Positions 48,314 to 57,663 of a DNA stretch of 64,000 nucleotides are shown here, piece after piece; the stretch's first letter is position 1, and every line of letters begins with the position of its first letter. This stretch comes from JAGMES01 sp023128035. GTDB lineage: Bacteria; Bacillota; Halanaerobiia; DY22613. The DNA is taken from assembly GCA_030627905.1 (NCBI GenBank), contig DAOVRZ010000005.1, positions 1-64,000 on the forward strand, written 5' to 3'. Below the pieces are notes generated by a model. The model saw nothing but the letters and a program-made list of their open reading frames with translations, did no database searches and was not told the origin of the DNA. The translations under genes and the position numbers were made by a program.

Positions 48314-49012
48314 CTATGTCAAAAATTGAAAGATCAAAGCTGTTATCAAAAGCCCCACCAATCCTCCACTAATAACCTCTAAAATAGTATGAATACCACT
48401 TTCAACACGACTCTGTGCTACTAAAATTGCCATCATTAAAACCAAAGAAGCAACAAGTGCATTTTCAGACATCAAAGCAATCGCAGTGGCTAAACTAAAT
48501 GCAATAGCACTATGTCCGCTAGGCATACCACCTCTCAAAGGTGTACCTTTTCCACTCCATGATTTTCCGATTATCACGATAAAAATTATGATTACTAGAG
48601 AAACAAATGTTAAATGCGTTGGTGATTGACGAATCCTATTGACAAGTTCTAATGTAACAGGGGTTAAATCATCAATAAAAATCAAATATCCCACAATAAT
48701 AGAATTAATGGCAGCAAAAAGCACAGCCCCTGCTGCCACATTCTTTGCAATCTTAGCCAATGGATGATATCGGCGTGTGTACATATCTACAACAGCTTCA
48801 ACTGCAGTATTGATCATCTCAGTAATTATAACCAGAGAAATAGTGAAAAATAGAATCAAAAGCTCCACTTTAGACACATTAAAAAGAATACTGAAAACCA
48901 ATGCAACTAATGCTAAGCCAAAATGTATACGCATATTACGTTGGGTTCTTAAAACATAAATCAATCCAGAAATGGCATAATTAAAACTATCAATTAGTTT
49001 ACGTACTTCCAT
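48314..49012 (-). CDS. dgkA: undecaprenol/diacylglycerol kinase fused to a PAP2 phosphatase domain
   Basis: A 232-residue two-domain membrane protein. Residues about 1-115 are a DgkA-type lipid kinase (FNYAISGLIYVLRTQRNMRI, ITEMINTAVEAVVDM). Residues about 140-232 are a PAP2-type phosphatase with KSWSGKGTPLRGGMPSGHSA, AFSLATAIAL and AQSRVESGIHTILEV; the PSGH and SRVESGIHT boxes carry the catalytic residues. Kinase plus phosphatase on lipid phosphates suggests undecaprenyl phosphate recycling. Its ATG overlaps the ybeY stop by one base. Confidence 0.93.
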   Translation of the reverse strand: MEVRKLIDSFNYAISGLIYVLRTQRNMRIHFGLALVALVFSILFNVSKVELLILFFTISLVIITEMINTAVEAVVDMYTRRYHPLAKIAKNVAAGAVLFAAINSIIVGYLIFIDDLTPVTLELVNRIRQSPTHLTFVSLVIIIFIVIIGKSWSGKGTPLRGGMPSGHSAIAFSLATAIALMSENALVASLVLMMAILVAQSRVESGIHTILEVISGGLVGLLITALIFQFLT

Positions 49013-49443
49013 TACAACTCACGAAAAATACCTAATCCGTCTAAAATGCTTTCTTCTCGTTGGCGCATAAGAACCCGATCGTCATCTTCAATATGATCAT
49101 AGCCAAGAAGATGGAGCATTCCATGAACAATCAAAAAAGCTAGTTCTCTTTGGGGAGAATGACCATATTCTTCAGCCTGTTCAAAAACTTTTTCCATCGA
49201 AATTGCTATATCTCCAAGATACTCTGAATCCATTGGAAAAGATAGAACATCAGTTGGAGCATCAATTCCCCGATATTCATTATTTAAAGCTTGAATCTCA
49301 GCATTATCAGTGATAAGGACACTTACCTCTAAAACATCTTCAGCTTCTTCTACTTTTACGACTTGTTTAACAATCTTTGTAACCAATTCCTCCATCTCAG
49401 GTGTAAAGGTCTGGATGTCATGATTATTTATTAGAATCACCAT
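49012..49443 (-). CDS. ybeY: endoribonuclease YbeY
   Basis: Zinc-dependent RNase for 16S rRNA 3' maturation and ribosome quality control. It has 143 residues, with the zinc motif HGMLHLLGYDHIEDDD and TDVLSFPMD. It overlaps the end of pgpH by 20 bases; GGGGGAGG precedes the start. Confidence 0.97.
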   Translation of the reverse strand: MVILINNHDIQTFTPEMEELVTKIVKQVVKVEEAEDVLEVSVLITDNAEIQALNNEYRGIDAPTDVLSFPMDSEYLGDIAISMEKVFEQAEEYGHSPQRELAFLIVHGMLHLLGYDHIEDDDRVLMRQREESILDGLGIFREL

Positions 49444-51607
49444 TCGTATTTCCTCCCCCTTTCATCTCTTTTGCTATATACTCAGGATATTCAATCCGCT
49501 GATGATAAATACCCGATAATACTTTAGTAAAAGCACTTGCAATCTTATCTAAATTTTTTAGAGTTAAATCACATTCATCAAGTTGTCCTTCTTCTAATTT
49601 TTTGTGTACTAATTCTCTAACTAGCCCTTCAATTCGATTATAATTAGAACTATTAAAACCTTTTGAGCGAACAGCAGCTTCTGTAATGTCAGCTAACATA
49701 ATCAAAGCGGCTTCCTTTGTTTGGGGTTTTGGGCCCTCATAACGGAAATCATCTTCCTTTACATTATCATATTTCTCATCCTGTAAAGCTTCTTGATAGA
49801 AAAAAGAAATCAGATTTGTTCCATGATGCTGTTGAATAATATCAAGAACGGGTTTTGGTAACTTATATTTTCGAGCCATCTCGATCCCATCCTTAACGTG
49901 GGATTTGATAATTAAAGTACTTAATCCAGGAGATAGCTTATTATGAGGGTTATCACCACCAAATTGATTATCAGAAAATAAATATGGTCTCTTTATCTTT
50001 CCAATATCATGATAATAGGCTCCAACCCTAACCAAAAGTGAATCAGCCCCTATTTTATCTGCAGCAGCCTCAACTAAATTGCCAACCAATAAACAATGAT
50101 GATACGTTCCCGGCGCTTCCATCAAAAGCTTCTTTAATAGTGGTTGATTAGGATTAGATAGTTCCAACAACTTAATAGCTGAAGTAATTCCGAAAACATT
50201 TTCTAAATAAGGTAAAAGACCATTAGCCATAATTGCTGCGAATATACCATTTATTATCCCCCAAAGAGTAAATTTCAAAACCTCAAAACCACTCAAAGGT
50301 TGAGTCAAACTATAGGCAAGTATGGTGACCGCAGTGGCACCACTAACATAAAAACCTGCTCTAACCAGGTCAGATCTACCACTTACCTTTGAAACACTAA
50401 AGATTCCTGTAAGTCCACTAACTAATAAAACTGCGGCAGTTGCATAATCTCCACCGGTAACTATAACAATAATAAACGTTAGTATAGCAGTAAACATAAT
50501 GGAAATTAAAGAATCCACTAATATCGAGAATAAAATTGAAATCAATGCAATTGGTACTAAATATCCAGTATTAATTAATTGAGTTAAAGTCAATAATTTG
50601 GCAATCAATATTATAAAAATAGCTAAAAGTCCTAATAAGTACAGAACATTATCATCATAATAAACCTTTTGGTGATATCGATATAGATAAAATATTGCAA
50701 CAGCCATCATTATCGCTACAATCATAACCAAGCCAATTATATTCCTAATATTAACTTGTGGTCTTTGCAATCCAAGAGCCTCTAAAATAGCGATATCTTC
50801 TTCAGTTACAACATCACCAGCACGGATAATTATTTCACCTTGACGAACTGTTCTCTCAACAGGCGGTATTTTCGCCATCGCCTCTTCCTGACGACGATGA
50901 GTTTCTTCAACGTCAATTATCAAATTTGGCCTGACTACCTGATAAGCAATCGTATTCAGCAACCCTTTATAGGAAGAGGTAAAATTGGAATTTTGAATAT
51001 CCATAGCAATCTTCGTTTTCACATTTTCTAAAAAAGAAGGCTGAATTCCATTATTGAGATATTCCAATGTAAGTTCTTTCAAAAACTTTTCAATACTATT
51101 CAATAAGTGAGTATCTGTTTCTAAGACAAGCTGAATCTCTTCTTTGGAAATCTCTAGATCTATTTCCTGCTGTATAAACTCAATCTTTTTCTCCAAAGTT
51201 AGATCTGGCTCCCTCATTAAATTTAGATCTCTTTGCATCTCATAGGTATCTAAATTACGATATTTACGAATCACCTTAAAAAATCCACTTATATCACTTT
51301 GAACCGCTCCACTTACATCACGATCTGTCTGCCAGATCGTTGATACCTCTTCTGCTTCCCGTGCTCGTAATTCTCCAGTCTGCTTTTGATCTACATAAGT
51401 AGTAGTGAGGGGCGCTTCTTTATCCTGACGGGCAACTTGTCCTACTTCTAATTTAACTGATTTAGGTATAAAGTCAATCGTTAAAATCAAAGTTATACTT
51501 AAAAAAACTACAAAAGCCCAAATACCCCGCCGAATGGAGGGGTTTTTAAAAAATTTAGTAAAGAACGTTTTTTTTAACCGATCTTTTAGATTCAACCAAA
51601 ATCCCAT
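49424..51607 (-). CDS. pgpH: 7TM-HD cyclic-di-AMP phosphodiesterase PgpH
   Basis: A 727-residue membrane protein (YqfF): an N-terminal helix, a long extracytoplasmic 7TMR-HDED domain (about 60-270), seven membrane helices (about 285-480), and a cytoplasmic HD domain with HHCLLVGNLVEAAA, GAYYHDIGKIKRPYLF and HGTNLISFFYQ. Family members degrade c-di-AMP and affect osmotic balance. AGGAG nine bases before the ATG at 51607, overlapping the phoH end, fixes the start. Confidence 0.95.
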   Translation of the reverse strand: MGFWLNLKDRLKKTFFTKFFKNPSIRRGIWAFVVFLSITLILTIDFIPKSVKLEVGQVARQDKEAPLTTTYVDQKQTGELRAREAEEVSTIWQTDRDVSGAVQSDISGFFKVIRKYRNLDTYEMQRDLNLMREPDLTLEKKIEFIQQEIDLEISKEEIQLVLETDTHLLNSIEKFLKELTLEYLNNGIQPSFLENVKTKIAMDIQNSNFTSSYKGLLNTIAYQVVRPNLIIDVEETHRRQEEAMAKIPPVERTVRQGEIIIRAGDVVTEEDIAILEALGLQRPQVNIRNIIGLVMIVAIMMAVAIFYLYRYHQKVYYDDNVLYLLGLLAIFIILIAKLLTLTQLINTGYLVPIALISILFSILVDSLISIMFTAILTFIIVIVTGGDYATAAVLLVSGLTGIFSVSKVSGRSDLVRAGFYVSGATAVTILAYSLTQPLSGFEVLKFTLWGIINGIFAAIMANGLLPYLENVFGITSAIKLLELSNPNQPLLKKLLMEAPGTYHHCLLVGNLVEAAADKIGADSLLVRVGAYYHDIGKIKRPYLFSDNQFGGDNPHNKLSPGLSTLIIKSHVKDGIEMARKYKLPKPVLDIIQQHHGTNLISFFYQEALQDEKYDNVKEDDFRYEGPKPQTKEAALIMLADITEAAVRSKGFNSSNYNRIEGLVRELVHKKLEEGQLDECDLTLKNLDKIASAFTKVLSGIYHQRIEYPEYIAKEMKGGGNTNGDSNK

Positions 51608-51608
51608 C

Positions 51609-52607
51609 TTATTCATCTCCTGACTGCTTACTGGCGTGTACGCCTTTGTTTGACTTATTTTCAAATTCATCGTAGGCTTTTACAATCTCCTGAACCAACC
51701 TATGCCTAACAATATCTTTAGTAGTCAGATAAACAAACTCAATACCATCAACTTTTTTCAAAATTTTTCGGACTGTAAATAGGCCAGATTTTTTATTTCG
51801 GGGTAAATCAATCTGTGTAATATCTCCAGTTACCACTGCTTTTGAATTAAATCCCAATCGAGTTAAAAACATCTTCATCTGCGTATTTGTTGTATTCTGT
51901 GCCTCATCCATAATGACAAAACAATCATCTAGTGTCCTACCTCGCATATAAGCAAGGGGAGCAACTTCAATGATATCTTTCTCCATATATTGTTGAATCT
52001 TCTCTGATCCTAATACATCATATAGTGCATCATAAAGAGGTCTTAGATAGGGATCAACTTTACTCTGCAAATCTCCAGGTAAAAAGCCTAACCGTTCACC
52101 TGCTTCAATTGCAGGTCTTGTTAGAATAATCCGATTAACCTGTTTGTTAAGTAATGCTTTAACCGCCATAACAACAGCTAAATATGTCTTACCAGTTCCT
52201 GCTGGCCCAATACCAAAAACAATATCATTCTGGCGGATGGCATCTAAATATCTCTTTTGCCCAAATGTTTTTGGCTTAATTTTTTTACCCCGATAAGTAA
52301 TCTGGATAATCTCATTATGAAGATCTGTTAAGTTAGCAAATTCCTTTTTCTTAAAAGCCTGAATCGCATACTGTAAATCCATCTTAGTAAGTAAATTACC
52401 ACCTTCTATTACTTTATTCAACTCTCCTAAGAGTTCAATAACCTTTTCAACAACTTGTTGTTCTTCTCCCATAACGATAATTTGATTTCCACGAGCAACC
52501 AATTTAATATCAAATGCTTCTTCAATCATTGTTAAATGGTGATCATTATGACCAAAAAGATTTAAAGCATCTTCATTTTTATCAATTACAAATAATCGTT
52601 GAGCCAA
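51609..52607 (-). CDS. phoH: PhoH-like ATPase
   Basis: A 332-residue protein with an N-terminal KH-like region and a helicase-like ATPase core: Walker A GIGPAGTGKTYLAV (about 137-150), RPAIEAGERLGFLPGD, VIMDEAQN (Walker B), VTGDITQIDLPR. In Bacillus and E. coli PhoH and YbeY neighbour each other and are linked to RNA processing. A TTG start follows AAGGAGG. Confidence 0.96.
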   Translation of the reverse strand: MAQRLFVIDKNEDALNLFGHNDHHLTMIEEAFDIKLVARGNQIIVMGEEQQVVEKVIELLGELNKVIEGGNLLTKMDLQYAIQAFKKKEFANLTDLHNEIIQITYRGKKIKPKTFGQKRYLDAIRQNDIVFGIGPAGTGKTYLAVVMAVKALLNKQVNRIILTRPAIEAGERLGFLPGDLQSKVDPYLRPLYDALYDVLGSEKIQQYMEKDIIEVAPLAYMRGRTLDDCFVIMDEAQNTTNTQMKMFLTRLGFNSKAVVTGDITQIDLPRNKKSGLFTVRKILKKVDGIEFVYLTTKDIVRHRLVQEIVKAYDEFENKSNKGVHASKQSGDE

Positions 52608-52625
52608 TTAGTTTTCCTCCTTCAT

Positions 52626-53864
52626 TTACTGACAAAAGGTGTAAACCGTTGCGCGTAATGCAACATTTTCTTCAACTTCTAAAAGTACCTTTGTTCTGAC
52701 AATATTGTTATTTTTCTCACCATCCTCAATAATAAATGAGTTTGCCTGAATAATTATAGCATCTGAAGTTAAAGAATTCAATATACTCTTAAGGGCTTCT
52801 TCTTTTGCTAAAAATCGAGTTGTCTCCAAAGAGCGTTCCTCTCGGTAAATGACAGTTTCCATGTACACCTTCTTATTTATTTCGATAGGAAGAGTTATTT
52901 TCCTCCATAAGGATATGGATTTCGTCTCATTTTCAACTTGAAAATGTTCATATGGGATCATACGAGGCCCAGAAAAATGAAAAACTTTCGAACCAATCTT
53001 AATCTCAATTACTTTTTCGCTTTTCCCAGTTCGATGTTCTTCAGTCACTATTAAATTAGATTCACCGTAACCTTCATACCACACCCGAGCTCTAATAATT
53101 CCTTGAGCTGATTCTTTTTTCTCATCTTCTGGAGGTAAATATGGTGGAAGATTCCCCTCATAATCAGGATTAGCAAAAGCCTCATAATTATTTGCAGCTT
53201 GAATCAAAAGTTGACCTTTCTGTACTATATCACCTTCTTGAACCATCGACTTTCCTTTAAAAACGATCATCTGGGTGATAATTCCCGAATTTGTGGCAAT
53301 TATATCAGTCAGTTCAGTTTTATCAAATAACTTTTTTTCAACAATCTTTATTTGCAAGCGTGTCCCTTTTAAACTGGCATCTATCCATAAAATTTTAGGT
53401 ATCTCCTTTAGAATTGTTTTCTCAAGATTTAAAAGATCTATATCTTTTATCCAACTGCCACGCTGAATCCCTGAGCTTAAAATTACTGATTGTAAGTCAT
53501 CAGAAGAAACAATTTCGTTACCTTCAATTTCAATAAACCAAACAATGGAAGTTAATATTTTAAGTAACATAAAAAAAATCATTATCCCTATAAAAAAAGC
53601 TTTTCGCTGCTTTGAACGATAAACTAGAAAAGGAAGGCCCTTTTTTTTAGTTATTCGAACCGTACATTTACGATATCTAAGTATTGGGCGTATCCGAGAA
53701 TAGTCCCTTGCTTTCATCTTAAAACAAAATCCATGTCTCACCCGTTTGATGTCCCATAACTCAATTTCTTTTGAACTCATTTTATTGAACAAACGCTCTA
53801 GTGCGTTACCTTTGAGTTCGACAATCAAATAACCCCAAATATAATACCAGATTCTTTTGATCAT
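52626..53864 (-). CDS. yqfD: sporulation protein YqfD
   Basis: A 412-residue membrane-anchored protein: N-terminal soluble segment (VELKGNALERLFNKMSSKEI), one membrane helix (about 88-108, FFIGIMIFFMLLKILTSIVW), and a large external domain with ASLKGTRLQIKIVEK and KGKSMVQEGDIVQKGQLLI. Matches the YqfD/SpoIV-type sporulation proteins, expressed in the mother cell in Bacillus. Overlaps yqfC by four bases (ATGA). Confidence 0.93.
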   Translation of the reverse strand: MIKRIWYYIWGYLIVELKGNALERLFNKMSSKEIELWDIKRVRHGFCFKMKARDYSRIRPILRYRKCTVRITKKKGLPFLVYRSKQRKAFFIGIMIFFMLLKILTSIVWFIEIEGNEIVSSDDLQSVILSSGIQRGSWIKDIDLLNLEKTILKEIPKILWIDASLKGTRLQIKIVEKKLFDKTELTDIIATNSGIITQMIVFKGKSMVQEGDIVQKGQLLIQAANNYEAFANPDYEGNLPPYLPPEDEKKESAQGIIRARVWYEGYGESNLIVTEEHRTGKSEKVIEIKIGSKVFHFSGPRMIPYEHFQVENETKSISLWRKITLPIEINKKVYMETVIYREERSLETTRFLAKEEALKSILNSLTSDAIIIQANSFIIEDGEKNNNIVRTKVLLEVEENVALRATVYTFCQ

Positions 53865-54151
53865 CTTCCGGTCACCCCTTCTGTAAAAGATAAACCGGTA
53901 ATTTCTCCTTTAATCTGTATCTCTTCATTAGAGATACTCTGAATTATTAAATTATGCCCGATAAGGGCCAGCTCTCCTTTTGCTAATCTAAGCCGAATCC
54001 TTTCACGACTATATTCTAAAATCCCCCGATGATTCTCCAAAATTAGAGATTTACCACCAATCATCATAACTATGGGCAATTTTAATATAACTTCTGCTGG
54101 CAAACCAAATGTATCTATAAATCGATCCGTGAAACGTTCTTTTAGGCTCAT
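53861..54151 (-). CDS. yqfC: sporulation protein YqfC
   Basis: A 96-residue YabP/YqfC-family protein: FGLPAEVILKLPIVMMIGGK, LILENHRGILEYSRERIRLR, ALIGHNLIIQS. YqfC and YqfD are a conserved sporulation pair. GGGGGGAAGAG precedes the ATG. Its presence argues that the organism is or was a spore-former. Confidence 0.93.
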   Translation of the reverse strand: MSLKERFTDRFIDTFGLPAEVILKLPIVMMIGGKSLILENHRGILEYSRERIRLRLAKGELALIGHNLIIQSISNEEIQIKGEITGLSFTEGVTGR

Positions 54152-54232
54152 CTCTTCCCCCCCTTTGTTACCTAATATAACTTTATGCCGAGAGAAAGAA
54201 AATCATTCTGATTAAAAAATCTGTATAGATTA

Positions 54233-54913
54233 CTAACTCTCTTTTTCAGCAAAAAATATTTCTCCTTTAGTATTAATGGAAGCAAATACCAGATCTTTTA
54301 CTGAACGGATTCCGAGATTTTTTAATTTTCCATAAAGCCAGTTTTGATCGAGATTCATCTGAAAAAGATTTTCATGTTGGATATTCCCATCAATAATCAA
54401 TGGCATCACTAGTCCTTCGTAGGTTGTAGGAATCTTCATATCTTCTGGTGTAAGAAAACGTTTTTGACTTTTTGGTAAAACACTCAATTTTCCTGAGGAT
54501 TCTAACAACGCAAATTCTACATCTGCAAGATCAAATATTCCCTTTTCCCTAAGATGAGCTAAAAGGTCATTCATATTTAACCTAACTTTTTCCATCTCAC
54601 TAACCTGAACTTTTCCATTTTGAATAACAATATTAGGCCTTCCATTAATCCATCTACGAATTGTTTCACTATGTAACGTTAGAAAAGATAAACTAATTTG
54701 AAGAATAACCAAAGTAACAATCGGCACAACTCCATGATGAAGTGGAATATCACTATCTTCCATTGGAATCGCAGCTATTTCAGCAATCATAATCGAAACC
54801 ACGAAATCAAAAGGAGAAAGCTTACCTAACTCCCGCTTTCCCATAATCCGTACCATTAATAAAAGAATTATATATAGTATGATAGTTCTGATGACGATGG
54901 TTTGGATTTTCAT
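54233..54913 (-). CDS. DUF421 membrane protein (YetF/YrbG type)
   Basis: A 226-residue protein with three N-terminal membrane helices (VIRTIILYIILLLMVRIMGK; FVVSIMIAEIAAIP; GVVPIVTLVILQISLSFL), then the cytoplasmic domain RPNIVIQNGKVQVSEMEKVR and DVEFALLESSGKLSVLP. In sporulating Bacillus the family is linked to spore membranes. The ATG at 54913 follows AAAGGGTG; an upstream extension of 29 codons is not supported. Confidence 0.92.
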   Translation of the reverse strand: MKIQTIVIRTIILYIILLLMVRIMGKRELGKLSPFDFVVSIMIAEIAAIPMEDSDIPLHHGVVPIVTLVILQISLSFLTLHSETIRRWINGRPNIVIQNGKVQVSEMEKVRLNMNDLLAHLREKGIFDLADVEFALLESSGKLSVLPKSQKRFLTPEDMKIPTTYEGLVMPLIIDGNIQHENLFQMNLDQNWLYGKLKNLGIRSVKDLVFASINTKGEIFFAEKES

Positions 54914-55040
54914 AAATGTTGTCACCCTTTCTCGATTGACTAGTATAGGGATAGTTTGTTCAAATTCATTTCTATAAATGCGCAGGTTTATGAAAGGCAA
55001 TTGAAAAACGTTTCTTTTTTAAAGTTAGCTCAGCATAGAT

Positions 55041-55319
55041 TTACGGTATGTTTTTAAAATCCATTGGTAAAGGCTTAACCACCAACAATTCCTTAATATA
55101 AAACTTATCTTTTTCAAATTCAACATACGCCTCGTCCTCTTCATCATACTGACCTAAGTTATGAAAGTTTTCTTTTAATATTCGATATCGATCTGCTTTA
55201 GCTATATAATTTTTATATGTTTTTCCTAGTATCGCATTATTAATCATTTCTTTTATTTTTTTATTTCTCCAACTCCAAGCTATTCGAATTTGCCCAAAAT
55301 TTTTCACATTTCTCCACAA
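55041..55319 (-). pseudogene. unrecognised reading downstream of rloB, probable gene remnant
   Basis: Up to 92 codons. The C-terminal part (KTYKNYIAKADRYRILKENF, HNLGQYDEEDEAYVEFEKDK) looks like real protein, but the first part overlaps the rloB end and lacks a ribosome site. It may be the 3' end of a lost gene. No family recognised. Confidence 0.35.
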
Positions 55320-56074
55320 TCAGTAAGGACCGCTTTTAAAAATTCATGTATTGAAAAATCAGGATTTGAATAATAAACCGTTGAGCCAATGAACATTTTG
55401 TCAGCATCAATTTTTCCCTTCCTAATGTTATCAGCTCTTTTGATAGCACTCTTTACATCCACTAAAGTGATTTGCTCAAGTATTTTCTTGATTGCACTTT
55501 CACGCTTTATATTCTCTGTAGATCCCAACCCATAAATTCTTCTCACATCTGCAACGTAAGCATCATTGCGAGAAACAGATTTGTTATAATCTTCTTTATG
55601 CAGGATTAGCCACAAATCAAAATTCACATTACTGTATGCACAAAAAATCTTTTTTCCACTTTTTCGTTTAGCAGGCTTATTATCATTCTTTAATTGTTCA
55701 CATATTTCTATATTCTTTTTAAATTCAACCTCATTAAAATCATAGTCAAAAAGTGCTGCCTTATCATACTCTTCATAGGTCTTTTTTAAACGATAAGCAT
55801 TTCCAATCTTTGTGTTAAAGTCGAAGTAATAACGAAGTTATTACTTCTTAAGTTTAACGACTTCAGAAGGAGATTTGGACTCCCACTGAAGTTTTGAAAT
55901 TATTCAAATACTTTTACCCCACCTATAGAGGAGGGGGACTTCCCCTTCTGAATTGTCGTTAAATGTTATTACTCTCTGAGGGAAATTTTTTATCAGTGAA
56001 GCAACATGGTTCAAATACAATTCTTCCTGCTGCCCTTCACAAACACACAAATACTTTTTTCTATAATAAGCCAT
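55304..56074 (-). pseudogene. RloB-family protein interrupted by element B5
   Basis: The first 37 codons from the ATG at 56074 (MAYYRKKYLCVCEGQQEELY, LNHVASLIKNFPQRVIT) stop at the element. After it, the same frame resumes NTKIGNAYRLKKTYEEYDKA, NFDLWLILHKEDYNKSVSRN, and ends YSNPDFSIHEFLKAVLTDCG-EM. Removing 144 bp gives an open 208-residue protein, the usual length for RloB (N-terminal KYLxVCEG and the NxxFDLWLxLH box). The start is directly after the ATPase stop, so this was the second gene of an ATPase/RloB pair, an arrangement found in phage-defence operons (AbiL-like; my recollection of the family). Confidence 0.85.
55820..55963 (-). mobile_element. palindromic element, family B, copy B5, inside rloB
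   Basis: 144 bp. Opens TTTAACGACAATTCAGAAGG, closes CCTTCTGAAGTCGTTAAA, terminal hairpin with perfect arms GAAGTAATAAC / GTTATTACTTC, ends CGAC. TTTAAC occurs at both junctions (55958-55963 and 55814-55819), so the exact ends can slide by six bases. Confidence 0.9.
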
Positions 56075-57382
56075 CTATTCTTCCTCCTTGCTGTCATCAG
56101 AACTGAGCAATTTGGTAAAATCAATGAAAGGCAATGCTCCATAATTTCCTTTAAAATAGTTAATTAGATAATTGTGGTCATTGCGCACCTCTCCCGAACC
56201 AAAATCAGCGAGCGAATAAATTACACTTTCAAAGGTACTTTTGTCCTTTTCAACAAATAAGATCTGATCTCTACGGAACATCTTGTTATTTAAGTATATC
56301 GGATTGTGTGTGGTAAAAATAAGTTGTGCTCCGCTTTTATTCACTGTTTGATCATTAAACAATGCGATAATACCCTTAATCAGTTCAGGATGTATTGCTG
56401 CATCGAATTCATCAAGTACAAATACGCCTCCAGAGATAAATAACCTTTCAAATGGGATTGCAAAATCAAGGATTTTCAAGGTTCCTCTGGATTCCATCAG
56501 TTCTGCAGGAATCATCGTAATTTGATTCTTATTTTTATATATTGAAACCAACTCCATATCAGCTGAATCTTTATTATCTGTTTCAGTCGATTTAAACGCA
56601 ATACTCTGCGGACCAAAATCAGCATTTTTCACAAAACCGTCTAATACTTTATTCCAAGCCAAGAAATCCTTTTTAGGCATATCTTCAAGTGAGAACGTAA
56701 GATTTGTTTTCTTCAAGGTAAAATCGCTCACCACAACCAACTTGTGACTAAAAAAGTCAATCACTGCTTCTGCTAGTTCATTACTGATTGTACTTTTAAA
56801 AGCCCTTGAAAGAAAAAGTTCTGCCTCATCAAGATTAGTATTGATTTTCTTTTCAAATTCACCCAAGAGTTTTTCATTAAACTGAATCACTTCTAATGCT
56901 TTTTTACTTTTCATGATCGATACACTATTCGAAATTCGTTCGAATATTTTGATTTCATTGGACTTCCCAGTGACAACAGATAAGCTTTCAGAAACTATTC
57001 TTCTTGAACCTTTTTTAAACAGGGTACACAAAACTGCAAATCCGTAAATAAAATGATAGCCTTTATTTCTAAATTCAATTTCAAAGAGCATTGGCTTTTC
57101 ATCATCATCATGCGCAAATGGATAAAATTCAAGATTATTTATATTTGGAATATTGGACTCTAAAGAACCAGATATAATAATCTCTTTCATCACCGCAAGA
57201 GACATGATGATATTTGACTTACCGCTGGCATTAGCTCCATAAATAACCGTGGAAGGTATCATACGATTACCATCCTGCCTGATCAGGTTTTCATTTAATG
57301 TTCGCTGTGTACCCGCTTTCATTGAAAGTGATGTTTTATTTTTGAAAGAACGAAAGTTCGAAAATGTATATTTTATAAGCAT
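56075..57382 (-). CDS. AAA ATPase (AAA15/RloA-like) of an ATPase/RloB pair
   Basis: A 435-residue SMC-like ATPase of the overcoming-lysogenization-defect/RloA class. Walker A is YGANASGKSNII (about 48-59) after the opening FSNFRSFKNKTSLSMKAG. The C-terminal part has the signature-like SRGTLKILDFAIPF, Walker B GGVFVLDEFDAAIHPELIKG, and the switch His in FTTHNPIYL. The gene is intact. TAGGAGG precedes the ATG. Its stop directly abuts the rloB start. With the partner disrupted, the system is probably off. Confidence 0.85.
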   Translation of the reverse strand: MLIKYTFSNFRSFKNKTSLSMKAGTQRTLNENLIRQDGNRMIPSTVIYGANASGKSNIIMSLAVMKEIIISGSLESNIPNINNLEFYPFAHDDDEKPMLFEIEFRNKGYHFIYGFAVLCTLFKKGSRRIVSESLSVVTGKSNEIKIFERISNSVSIMKSKKALEVIQFNEKLLGEFEKKINTNLDEAELFLSRAFKSTISNELAEAVIDFFSHKLVVVSDFTLKKTNLTFSLEDMPKKDFLAWNKVLDGFVKNADFGPQSIAFKSTETDNKDSADMELVSIYKNKNQITMIPAELMESRGTLKILDFAIPFERLFISGGVFVLDEFDAAIHPELIKGIIALFNDQTVNKSGAQLIFTTHNPIYLNNKMFRRDQILFVEKDKSTFESVIYSLADFGSGEVRNDHNYLINYFKGNYGALPFIDFTKLLSSDDSKEEE

Positions 57383-57618
57383 ACAATAACCTCCTAATTT
57401 TATATTGTTGTTCTTATATTATAACCAAAAACCACATAGATTACAATACGTTTTGAGGTTTTTCCTCAAACTAATTTAATATCAATGCAATCCTCTTGCA
57501 CAGGTAACAATAAGTTGGTTCGAGTAGCTGGAAACGTATAATGTTTTTGTTTTTAAATAATTTCCGGCTTTACCGTTTCCTTATCTGCTATCCTTTTTAA
57601 TTTAAATTCAATATAGCA

Positions 57619-57655
57619 AAAACCCTTTACCTCTCAAAATAAAGAAGTAAAGGGC
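57619..57655 (-). terminator. terminator after the floA-linked gene
   Basis: CCCTTTAC pairs with GTAAAGGG with a 16-base loop and T-run on minus, just past the stop at 57664. Confidence 0.65.
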
Positions 57656-57663
57656 AAATACAA

